A stretch of DNA of 64,000 bases from Chryseobacterium sp. Leaf405 (GTDB taxonomy: Bacteria; Bacteroidota; Bacteroidia; Flavobacteriales; Weeksellaceae). Positions 54,632-61,964 of this stretch are shown one piece after another (the first letter of the stretch is position 1; every line of letters starts with the position of its first letter). Under the pieces are notes generated by a model. That model saw only the letters and a program-made list of their open reading frames with translations. It made no database searches and was not told the origin of the DNA. The stretch is from the NCBI RefSeq assembly GCF_001425355.1, contig NZ_LMQN01000001.1, positions 496,490 through 560,489 on the forward strand. The letters are read 5' to 3'. The translations under genes were made by a program, and so were the position numbers.

Positions 54632-54985
54632 TTATTTGCGGTTTGATACATTTTTATTTCTAACAAAAAAAACAATAATGATGACCGCTACAATAAATAA
54701 TACAGGAATATAAGAATCGATATTGGCCGCATAAATTTTAGAATCTGAGGCCTGCGGTGGCGGAGGCAATACTTTATTATTCGTATTAATTATTTTATCC
54801 CTTTTATCCTGCGATTTATCTTTTTTACCAAGACTGTCTTCATTTTTATCATTACTCTTTTCAATATTCGCCAAAACAATATAATATGTCTCTTTTGAAA
54901 TTGAAAATTTTCTCACTATAATAGGATTTATTAACAATAAAAATAACATAAACGCAATTACGTAAAAAATTTTATTTTTTTTCAT
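54632..54985 (-). CDS. small membrane protein with Pro-rich and C-terminal anchor
   Basis: A 117-residue protein. An N-terminal hydrophobic segment (about 5-27) acts as signal anchor or signal peptide, followed by a charged, Lys/Asp/Asn-rich middle, a Pro-rich spot LPPPPQ, then SDSKIYAANIDSYIP and a second hydrophobic segment (about 89-110), and a basic tail RNKNVSNRK. The IDSYIP-helix-basic-tail layout is like a C-terminal sorting or anchoring signal. The ATG at 54985 lies 51 bp from the left arm of the inverted repeat at 55037, which makes this gene the apparent left output of the putative invertible promoter. Function unknown. Confidence 0.65.
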   Translation of the reverse strand: MKKNKIFYVIAFMLFLLLINPIIVRKFSISKETYYIVLANIEKSNDKNEDSLGKKDKSQDKRDKIINTNNKVLPPPPQASDSKIYAANIDSYIPVLFIVAVIIIVFFVRNKNVSNRK

Positions 54986-55036
54986 AGACTTTGTTATTAA
55001 ATGTTTAATTTTCCTTAATAAGTTTCTTAATAACAG

Positions 55037-55053
55037 TAGTCCTACTTAGACTA
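55037..55053. repeat. left arm of 17-bp inverted repeat (putative inversion site)
   Basis: TAGTCCTACTTAGACTA, the exact reverse complement of the arm at 55246-55262. It is 51 bp before the ATG of the divergent small membrane gene. Confidence 0.8.
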
Positions 55054-55245
55054 TTCTTACGTGGTATAAAGCTAAGTACCAGTTTATTCATAATGAAGCA
55101 AAGAGATTTGGTATGATAATATTGTCATAAAAACCACTCAAGACATGTGAATACCATAATCATTTTTACGATGTGAATAATTCTGTATCAATGCTTTAAT
55201 ACGTGTTGTATTATAATTATAATTTGTTTACATTTGTTCAAAACG
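55054..55245. other. putative invertible promoter segment (192 bp)
   Basis: This non-coding, AT-rich segment is enclosed by perfect 17-bp inverted repeats and placed directly before a tyrosine recombinase gene. It holds one good promoter pointing right and no convincing promoter pointing left. It also contains an 18-bp dyad TATGATAATATTGTCATA (55112-55129) and a smaller palindrome TTCATAATGAA (55087-55097), both possible protein-binding sites. Inversion would turn the promoter toward the membrane protein gene at 54985. Confidence 0.6.
55205..55236 (+). promoter_or_regulatory. promoter inside the inverted-repeat segment, facing the recombinase
   Basis: GTTG (55205-55208) and TACATTTG (55229-55236, exact TAnnTTTG) are 20 bp apart. 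Expected start of transcription is just before the right repeat arm, so the arm would be in the 5' leader of the recombinase mRNA. Confidence 0.55.
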
Positions 55246-55262
55246 TAGTCTAAGTAGGACTA
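55246..55262. repeat. right arm of 17-bp inverted repeat (putative inversion site)
   Basis: TAGTCTAAGTAGGACTA, exact inverted copy of 55037-55053, lying 48 bp before the recombinase ATG at 55311. Confidence 0.8.
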
Positions 55263-55310
55263 TTTTTTTTATTAAATTGCGCTGATAATTAACATTGTAA
55301 ATTATCGATA

Positions 55311-56555
55311 ATGACATTTCAGTTTTTTCTACCCAAGAGAAGCCTCTCAAAAAATCTGTATTTAAACATCACCGATGCGTCCAGGAACATTAATTATCAT
55401 TTTAATACGCATCTTTCGATGAATGAAAACGAATGGGATTTTCACCTTGAGAGACCAAAGAACATCTATCTCAAAAAACAAAAATTACTTAATGAAAAAA
55501 TCAACCTTCTTAAAATTGAAATTAAAGAGTACATAGAGAAGAAAAGTACTCAGGTAAAGAGTGTAAGCCAACGATCACTCACCAAAAAAATACGTGAGAT
55601 CTGTGCACGAAGGGAAAATCAATTTCCCGAAAATTCACTGCTTTATTATATGCAGGCTTATATAAAATCTAAAGAACATTTAATCTGCAAATCTACGTTT
55701 AAGAGATACAATGTTTTTTTTAAACTTCTTGTAAGATTTGAAGCTCATATGATAGAAAGAATGATGGTAGATACGCTTAATTCAGATTTCACCAAGGATT
55801 TCATCCAATTTGGAAAAAAAGAAAAATACAGCGACAACACTATCTATAGAACGATACATTTTGTAAAAACAATCTTAAACTTTGCAGAAAGAAAAGGTAT
55901 CCGGACGAGCGTACGAGAAATAGTGGTAAAAAGAGAAAAACAGAATAAAGAAATGATCACGCTTACGGAAAAAGAAATAGTAAAGATCAAAAGTACCACT
56001 GTTCCGTCTGTCCTTGAAATAGCAAAAGACTGGCTGATTATCAGCTGTTATACCGGTCAGAGATTTTCAGATTTCATCAACTTTTCTTCCAAACAGCTTG
56101 TGGAAATAGAAAAAAAAGCCTGTATAAAATTTACTCAGCAAAAGACCAGGAAAAGTGTCACGCTTCCTTTACACCCTGCCGTTCTGAATATATTAAACAA
56201 ATATAACGATCAGTTCCCGAGGCGTATGGATATTAATGAGTACAATATTGCCATAAAAGAGATTGCAAAACTAAGCCATCTTGATGAGTTGGTAAATACA
56301 AGGAAAAGATGTGGCTTCCGGACAAATGATATTGAGGTTGAAAAATGGAAAGCCCTCAGCAGCCATATCGGCAGAAGAAGCTTTGCCACAAACTTTTACG
56401 GAAAAATCCCTACTCCGCTTTTGATGGAAGCTACCGGCCACAGTACAGAACAAATGTTCTTAAAATATATTAATCCTGTAAACACGGACAGAATTTTATC
56501 TCTCGGTAAATATTTTGACCAAACTCATGCAGATCAAGGATTAATACCCAACTAA
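55311..56555 (+). CDS. tyrosine recombinase / site-specific integrase
   Basis: A 414-residue tyrosine recombinase of the Bacteroidota type. An arm-binding N-terminal domain (about 1-80, PKRSLSKNLYLNITDASRNINY) and a SAM-like core-binding domain (about 105-215, with YIKSKEHLICKSTFKRYN) precede the catalytic domain (about 220-395). Catalytic residues are R251 (YTGQRFSD), K278 (QQKTRKS), H352 and R355 (SSHIGRRSFAT), H377 (ATGHS) and the nucleophile Y386 (FLKYINP), so the enzyme looks intact. Its gene follows the inverted repeat segment directly and lacks its own promoter outside it. This suits a DNA invertase that controls its own transcription, but an integrase of a lost element is also possible. 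Confidence 0.9.
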   Translation: MTFQFFLPKRSLSKNLYLNITDASRNINYHFNTHLSMNENEWDFHLERPKNIYLKKQKLLNEKINLLKIEIKEYIEKKSTQVKSVSQRSLTKKIREICARRENQFPENSLLYYMQAYIKSKEHLICKSTFKRYNVFFKLLVRFEAHMIERMMVDTLNSDFTKDFIQFGKKEKYSDNTIYRTIHFVKTILNFAERKGIRTSVREIVVKREKQNKEMITLTEKEIVKIKSTTVPSVLEIAKDWLIISCYTGQRFSDFINFSSKQLVEIEKKACIKFTQQKTRKSVTLPLHPAVLNILNKYNDQFPRRMDINEYNIAIKEIAKLSHLDELVNTRKRCGFRTNDIEVEKWKALSSHIGRRSFATNFYGKIPTPLLMEATGHSTEQMFLKYINPVNTDRILSLGKYFDQTHADQGLIPN

Positions 56556-56581
56556 ACCAATCCAACTGATGAAATTTTCGA

Positions 56582-56612
56582 TAAAAAAATACCCTCTCCT
56601 AAATTGAGAGGG
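56582..56612 (-). terminator. terminator of the GNAT-nitrilase gene
   Basis: CCCTCTC (56592-56598) and GAGAGGG (56606-56612) form a stem with a T-run on the minus strand (56583-56590 region), after the stop at 56654. It also lies 27 bp after the recombinase stop. Confidence 0.75.
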
Positions 56613-56653
56613 CAGAATATTATTGACTATTAACAAATAAGAAAATAAAAAAA

Positions 56654-58156
56654 TTATCTTAAATAGGTTTCGTATAAATCATTTCTTCGGTCTTTCATTA
56701 CCTGAACAGATCCGTGATAGTGAAGATCTTTCAGCAAATTCAAATCGACATCTACGATTAACGTCATTTCGGTATTTGGTGTTGCTTCCCCTTTTACGGC
56801 ATTGGATGGAAAAGCAAAATCCGAAGGTGTGAACACTGCCGCCTGCCCGAACTGAATATCCATGTTATTAACTCCCGGTAAATTCCCTACACAACCGGCA
56901 ATGGCGACATAGCATTCATTTTCAATAGCTCTTGCTGCAGCACAATGGCGTACTCTGATGTACGCATTTTGAGTGTCGGTAAGGTAAGGAACAAATAAAA
57001 TTTTCATTCCCTGATCTGCCAGAATTCTTGGGAGTTCAGGAAATTCCACATCGTAGCAGATTACAAGACCTACCTTTCCACAGTCGGTATCGAAAACTTT
57101 GATTTCGCTTCCGCCTTTCATGCCGTAATATTTCCGTTCATTAGGCGTAATATGAATTTTACGGTATTCATCTACACGACCATCACGGTGGAGAAGATAA
57201 CTGATATTGTAAAGATCATTATTTTCAAAGACAGGCATACTTCCTGAAATAATATTCACATTATAGCTGATTGCCAACTCTGAAATTCGATTCTTAATTT
57301 CTTCGGTAAGTTTTGCCAATTCAATCATACTGTCTCTTTCAGAAAGTTTGTTGAACGGAGCCAATAACGGCGTGTTAAACAATTCAGGGAAAAGAACAAA
57401 ATCTGCCTTATAATCTCCCATTACATTCACAAAAAACTCTACCTGCTCGTAAAAAGCATTAATATCTTTGAAATGTCTCATCTGCCACTGCACCAAGCCC
57501 AAACGGATAATGCTGTCCTGCATCGTATTGGGTTTTTTGCTGTAATAAACGTTGTTCCATTGAAGAAGAACAGCATTTTCTTTTGAAGATTCATCTTCCG
57601 GAAGATACTTTTTCAGCACTCTAATCGGCAAGAAATTATTAGATAATTGAAAAGACAACACAGGATCGTAAATTTCTTTGTCTCTTACTTTTCGGATATA
57701 ATCTCTTGCCGAAAGTTCATTGCTATATTTGTGATAATTTGGAATTCTCCCTCCAAGAACAATTGATTTTAAATTTAATAATTCACAAAGTTCCTTTCGG
57801 GCATCGTATAATCTTCTTCCCAATCTTAGTTCACGGTATTCCGGATCTACAAAAACCTCGATCCCGTATAAAACATCTCCTGTCGATAAGTGAGTATTAA
57901 ACGTATAATTTCCTGTAATATCGCTATATGTATGTTCATCTCCAAACTCATTATAATCAACAATTATGGAAAGTGCGACCGCAGCTAATTTTCCGTCTAC
58001 CGTAATGCATATCTGCCCTTTAGGAAATATTTTTGTTAGCTTTTCAATACTTTTTTTGGACCATATTGATTCTGACATTTGTGGATAGGCACGCTTCATC
58101 GTAACAACCAATTCTTCATAATCCTGAACAGTCAGAGGTCTTGTTTCTATTTGCAT
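56654..58156 (-). CDS. GNAT acetyltransferase / carbon-nitrogen hydrolase fusion
   Basis: A 500-residue two-domain protein. Residues about 3-150 are a GNAT domain with the acetyl-CoA loop ELRLGRRLYDARKEL. Residues about 215-500 are a nitrilase-superfamily hydrolase with the catalytic triad E258 (LFPELF), K333 (YRKIHITPNE) and C367 (VICYDVEFPE). The C-terminal end YHGSVQVMKDRRNDLYETYLR matches this fusion subgroup. The family hydrolyses amide or nitrile C-N bonds; the GNAT part may bind or acetylate an amine product. Such fusions recur in bacteria, but the substrate is not known. The gene has its own terminator and stands alone. Confidence 0.92.
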   Translation of the reverse strand: MQIETRPLTVQDYEELVVTMKRAYPQMSESIWSKKSIEKLTKIFPKGQICITVDGKLAAVALSIIVDYNEFGDEHTYSDITGNYTFNTHLSTGDVLYGIEVFVDPEYRELRLGRRLYDARKELCELLNLKSIVLGGRIPNYHKYSNELSARDYIRKVRDKEIYDPVLSFQLSNNFLPIRVLKKYLPEDESSKENAVLLQWNNVYYSKKPNTMQDSIIRLGLVQWQMRHFKDINAFYEQVEFFVNVMGDYKADFVLFPELFNTPLLAPFNKLSERDSMIELAKLTEEIKNRISELAISYNVNIISGSMPVFENNDLYNISYLLHRDGRVDEYRKIHITPNERKYYGMKGGSEIKVFDTDCGKVGLVICYDVEFPELPRILADQGMKILFVPYLTDTQNAYIRVRHCAAARAIENECYVAIAGCVGNLPGVNNMDIQFGQAAVFTPSDFAFPSNAVKGEATPNTEMTLIVDVDLNLLKDLHYHGSVQVMKDRRNDLYETYLR

Positions 58157-58223
58157 TTGATATAATTTTATTTAAATTTAGGGAAAAAATTACAGCTGAT
58201 CAAGCATCAACAAAAACATAACT

Positions 58224-58820
58224 TTAATAACCGTTCGTTTCTATAAGTTTGTTAACAAATATTTTTCTTTCTCTAAAAAATGAAAATGATTGGCTTATTA
58301 ATTTTGTTGTGAAAGGATAGTATTCTTTAACTTCCGCATTATTATAAATCCGTCGTATATTGGAGCCATCTGTTATTGTAATATGAATTGGAGCACCGTG
58401 TAAAACAACCATCCTTTTATCTATATTTTCCAAATCTTCATCACTACTGTTTTCTATTTTATCAATTAATTCTGTGAAATCTTTATGCTCTGATTTTTTA
58501 ATAGAAAGATTGTAATAGCTATAATATGAATTACGCTCGGTAAGATCATCCATTTTTTGGATCCAATAAAAAGACTTTTTATAATGACCAGTTTTTTTGT
58601 AAACTCTCTGTTTCTTGTTCTCATATTTAAAGAATTTCTGTTCATATTTTTTATTAGATGAAATACTGTCCAAAAAAAGTATCTCAAAATTATATTGATC
58701 ATTTTTATCTTCAATCTGAATTTTAAATTTTTTGTCCGGAAAAGTTTCAATTATCATTGTTTGAGCCTCAAATAAAATTGTAGTCAGAAAAGAAATTATA
58801 ATAGCTAAAAAGATTTTCAT
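58224..58820 (-). CDS. secreted protein, function unknown
   Basis: A 198-residue protein with a signal peptide (about 1-19, FLTTILFEAQ) and no lipobox. The mature part is Lys/Tyr/Asp/Ile-rich and shows no known motif; segments such as KKFKIQIEDKNDQYNFEILFLDS are beta-rich. It lies 66 bp before the GNAT-nitrilase start and ends the region to the left of guaA's terminator. The composition (very Lys/Asn/Tyr-rich) differs from neighbouring enzyme genes, which suggests a lineage-specific gene. Confidence 0.65.
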   Translation of the reverse strand: MKIFLAIIISFLTTILFEAQTMIIETFPDKKFKIQIEDKNDQYNFEILFLDSISSNKKYEQKFFKYENKKQRVYKKTGHYKKSFYWIQKMDDLTERNSYYSYYNLSIKKSEHKDFTELIDKIENSSDEDLENIDKRMVVLHGAPIHITITDGSNIRRIYNNAEVKEYYPFTTKLISQSFSFFRERKIFVNKLIETNGY

Positions 58821-58881
58821 AGTATCAGTTCAATTTTAAAATAACTAAACTTATTTATTGAAAATTTATTATTCATAAACA

Positions 58882-58909
58882 AAAAATCCCGCCCAAAGGC
58901 AGGATTTGT
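58882..58909 (-). terminator. terminator of guaA
   Basis: On the minus strand AAATCCTGCC and GGCGGGATTT pair with one C-A mismatch around a short loop, followed by TTTTTG, 20 bp after the guaA stop (58930). Confidence 0.7.
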
Positions 58910-58929
58910 ATTTAAAATTCAAGTCAAAA

Positions 58930-60459
58930 TTATTCCCACTCGATGGTAGCAGGTGGTTTGCTCGAAATATCGTACGCTACTCTGTTGATTCCTCTTACTT
59001 CGTTGATAATTCTGCTTGAAACAGTATCTAAAAACTCGTAAGGAAGTCTGCTCCACGTTGCGGTCATGAAGTCGATAGTATTTGCAGAACGAACTACCGC
59101 TGTATATTCGTACGTTCTTTCGTCACCCATAACTCCAACAGATTTTACTGGAAGAAGAACTACAAAAGCCTGAGAAACTTTTTCATACAAATCATTTTTG
59201 TATAATTCTTCGATGAAAATATCATCAGCTTCCTGTAAAATTTTCACTTTTTCAGCATCAACAGCTCCTAAAATTCTGATTCCCAAACCAGGACCAGGGA
59301 AAGGATGTCTGTGTACCAAATGATGAGGAATTCCCAATTCTTCACCCACTTTTCTTACTTCATCCTTGAATAATTCTCTTAAAGGCTCCAATAATTCAAA
59401 CTCCATATCTTCCGGAAGTCCGCCAACGTTGTGGTGAGATTTGATTACTGCAGAAGGACCGTTTACCGACTGGCTTTCAATCACATCAGGATAAATTGTT
59501 CCCTGCGCTAAGAATTTTGCCCCTTCGATTTTATGAGATTCTTCATCAAAAACATGAATAAATTCGTTTCCAATGATTTTTCTTTTAGCTTCAGGATCAT
59601 CAACTCCCGCTAATTTTGATAAAAATCTTTCTTTAGCATCAACCAATTTAATGTTCATATGGAAATGTTCTCCATAATTATCCATTACTTTTTTGTCTTC
59701 ATCTTTTCTCAACAATCCTGTGTCTACGAAAATACAAGTCAATTGATCACCGATCGCTTTATGGATCAAAACGGCAGCAACAGAAGAATCTACACCTCCT
59801 GAAAGACCCAAGATCACTTTTTGATCACCTACTCTTTCACGGATTTCTGCCACTGTTTTATCTATATAATTTGTCAGTTTCCAGTTTTTCTCTGAATTAC
59901 AAATGGCAAAAACAAAGTTTTCCAACATTTTCCCACCTTCTTCTGTGTGAGAAACTTCCGGGTGAAACTGTACACAGTAGATTTTTTTCTCTTCATTCGC
60001 AATCGAAGCGATAACTCCTGATGTCGCATTTAATTCAAAACCTGCAGGCAATTGTCCAACCTCATCAAAATGGCTCATCCAGACAACAGAATTGTTGGTT
60101 ACGCCTTTTAGTAAAGAAGATTCTTTTACAATTTCTAAATGAGCTTTTCCGTACTCACCTTTTACTCCTTTATGAACTTTTCCGCCTAAAAGATGTGCCG
60201 TTAACTGCATTCCGTAGCAAATTCCCAATACAGGAATTCCCTGTTCATACAATTCTTTTTCAACCAAATGAGCGTTTTCTGCGTTTACAGAGCTTGGTCC
60301 ACCGGAAAGGATAATTCCTCTCGGCTGTTTTTCTAAAATTGTTTCTAATGGTGTATTGAAAGGCAAAATTTCAGAATATACACCCATCTCACGGATTCTT
60401 CTTCCGATAAGCTGATTGTACTGTGATCCGAAATCTAATATGATAATACCGTTGTTCAT
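58930..60459 (-). CDS. guaA: GMP synthase (glutamine-hydrolysing)
   Basis: A 509-residue enzyme that aminates XMP to GMP. The class I glutamine amidotransferase domain (1-190) has the nucleophile C81 (GICYGMQ) and the His-Glu pair in FHPEVSH. The ATP-pyrophosphatase domain has LGLSGGVDSSVAAVL, and the C-terminal dimerisation domain ends with KPPATIEWE, the standard GuaA terminus. Length is close to E. coli GuaA (525). It is the last of a group of minus-strand purine genes (purN, purH, purD, guaA) spaced by repeat-containing gaps, so cotranscription is not certain. Confidence 0.97.
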   Translation of the reverse strand: MNNGIIILDFGSQYNQLIGRRIREMGVYSEILPFNTPLETILEKQPRGIILSGGPSSVNAENAHLVEKELYEQGIPVLGICYGMQLTAHLLGGKVHKGVKGEYGKAHLEIVKESSLLKGVTNNSVVWMSHFDEVGQLPAGFELNATSGVIASIANEEKKIYCVQFHPEVSHTEEGGKMLENFVFAICNSEKNWKLTNYIDKTVAEIRERVGDQKVILGLSGGVDSSVAAVLIHKAIGDQLTCIFVDTGLLRKDEDKKVMDNYGEHFHMNIKLVDAKERFLSKLAGVDDPEAKRKIIGNEFIHVFDEESHKIEGAKFLAQGTIYPDVIESQSVNGPSAVIKSHHNVGGLPEDMEFELLEPLRELFKDEVRKVGEELGIPHHLVHRHPFPGPGLGIRILGAVDAEKVKILQEADDIFIEELYKNDLYEKVSQAFVVLLPVKSVGVMGDERTYEYTAVVRSANTIDFMTATWSRLPYEFLDTVSSRIINEVRGINRVAYDISSKPPATIEWE

Positions 60460-60483
60460 TTTTATAATTAATTATTTAAAATG

Positions 60484-60540
60484 ACATCAGATGTGAGATA
60501 TCAGACTTTAATCTGAAATCTTTTATCTGAAATCTAAATT
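60484..60540. repeat. short ATCTGAAATC-type repeat tract
   Basis: The gap between guaA and purD contains direct copies of ATCTGAAATC (about 60511-60540) preceded by a related inverted TCAGATGTGAGATATCAGA stretch (about 60487-60506). This repetitive intergenic tract is not coding. Confidence 0.45.
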
Positions 60541-60552
60541 TCAATTTCTTTA

Positions 60553-60586
60553 CAAAAAAAGACCTGGATTTCTCCAAATCTTTTTT
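60553..60586 (-). terminator. possible terminator of purD
   Basis: AAAAAAGA ... TGGA/TCCA ... TCTTTTTT gives an interrupted stem with an internal bulge, 13 bp after the purD stop (60599), with T-runs on the minus strand. Confidence 0.5.
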
Positions 60587-60598
60587 CGTGATTTTATT

Positions 60599-61837
60599 TT
60601 AAAACTTTCCGATGTCTTCTCTGTAGAAGCCGTAATCGAAATGTACGTGACTTGCGTCTTCGTAAACTTTCTTGCGGGCATCTTCATAGGTAGCTCCTGT
60701 AGCTACGATGTTCAGAACTCTTCCACCGTTTGAAACTACTTTGTCGCCTTTTCTGATAGCTCCTGCGTATAAAAGCTGGCTGTGCTTTAATTTATCTTCA
60801 CCTGTAATTTCAAAACCGGTTTCGATATTTCTTGGATAACCACCGGAACACATTACAAGACAAACTGCTTTTTCGTCTTTAAATTTAAGTTCGATGTCTT
60901 TTCCTTCCATACAATCGTTGATTACATCTAGAAGATTGTTTTCCATTAAAGCCATTAATACCTGAGTTTCAGGATCTCCGAATCTCATATTGTATTCAAG
61001 AAGATACGTTCCTTTTTTAGTAATCATCAATCCGAAGAAGATAATTCCTTTAAATCCAAAACCTTCTGCTTTAAGACCCTTTAAAGTCGTTTCAAGAATA
61101 TTTTTTTCAAAATCAGCATAATGCTCAGCAGTAAATTCAGGGCTTGGTGCTACGGTACCCATACCTCCTGTATTTGGGCCAGTGTCGCCATTTCCTGCTT
61201 TTTTATAATCTTTAGCTGCAATGCAAGGGAATAATTTTTCACCGTTTGAGAAAGCAATAATAGAAGCTTCAAAACCTTCCAGATATTCCTCCACCACAAT
61301 ACGGATTCCTGCATCACCAAAGATTCTTCTGATCATAAAATCATGAACTGTTGCTTCTGCCTCTTCTAATGTTTCGCAAATAACTACCCCTTTTCCTCCT
61401 GCAAGTCCGCTAGCCTTAATTACTAAAGGATATTCCTGAGTCTGGATGTATTCTTTTGCGTCGTTATAAGCATCAAAAACAACTGCTTTTGCCGTTTTGA
61501 TATCATAGGTCTGCATAAATTTCTTAGAGAAAGCCTTACTTCCTTCCAAGCTAGCCACTTTTTGATTAGGACCGAAAACTTTAAGATCGTGCTTTTTGAA
61601 TTCATCCTTCAAACCAGCTACTAGCGTTGCTTCAGGACCTACAATTGTAAGATCTACCTTTTCTTTGATAGCAAAATCTCTCAGTTCTTTAATCTCTGAT
61701 AAATGAACATTTTTTCCTATTACATCAGTGGTAGCATTTCCGTTTGCGAAAAACATTTTAGAAATTCTTGCGTCCTTCTGAAGTTTTACAGCCAAAGCAG
61801 ATTCTCTTCCACCTTCACCTATGATTAATATTCTCAT
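60599..61837 (-). CDS. purD: phosphoribosylamine--glycine ligase
   Basis: A 412-residue ATP-grasp enzyme that joins 5-phosphoribosylamine and glycine to make GAR, the second step of purine synthesis. The N-domain begins RILIIGEGGRESALA; the ATP-grasp shows KASGLAGGKGVVICETLEEA and EEYLEGFEASIIAFSNG, and the catalytic region GDTGPNTGGMG and RFGDPETQVLM is conserved. Length is typical (about 420-430). It stands between purH and guaA on the minus strand. Confidence 0.97.
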   Translation of the reverse strand: MRILIIGEGGRESALAVKLQKDARISKMFFANGNATTDVIGKNVHLSEIKELRDFAIKEKVDLTIVGPEATLVAGLKDEFKKHDLKVFGPNQKVASLEGSKAFSKKFMQTYDIKTAKAVVFDAYNDAKEYIQTQEYPLVIKASGLAGGKGVVICETLEEAEATVHDFMIRRIFGDAGIRIVVEEYLEGFEASIIAFSNGEKLFPCIAAKDYKKAGNGDTGPNTGGMGTVAPSPEFTAEHYADFEKNILETTLKGLKAEGFGFKGIIFFGLMITKKGTYLLEYNMRFGDPETQVLMALMENNLLDVINDCMEGKDIELKFKDEKAVCLVMCSGGYPRNIETGFEITGEDKLKHSQLLYAGAIRKGDKVVSNGGRVLNIVATGATYEDARKKVYEDASHVHFDYGFYREDIGKF

Positions 61838-61892
61838 ATTTTATTTAATTAACAAGTCTATTTTACAAATATATAATTTAAAATTAAAATTG

Positions 61893-61964
61893 AAAGATTA
61901 AGGAATTAAGAAATTATCATGATCTAATTTTTGAATTTCTAAATATCTGAATCTCTTAATCTTT
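61893..61964. repeat. imperfect inverted repeat between purH and purD
   Basis: AAAGATTAAG (61893-61902) and CTTAATCTTT (61955-61964) are exact inverted copies; the inner arms continue imperfectly (AGAAATT and AATTTC). The right end includes the purH stop codon. It may act as an attenuator hairpin or be a dispersed repeat. Confidence 0.45.

Noticed and set aside
55145-55179. Direct repeat ATGTGAATA (55145-55153 and 55171-55179)
   Set aside because: Only two short copies; not enough to call iterons or a regulator site.
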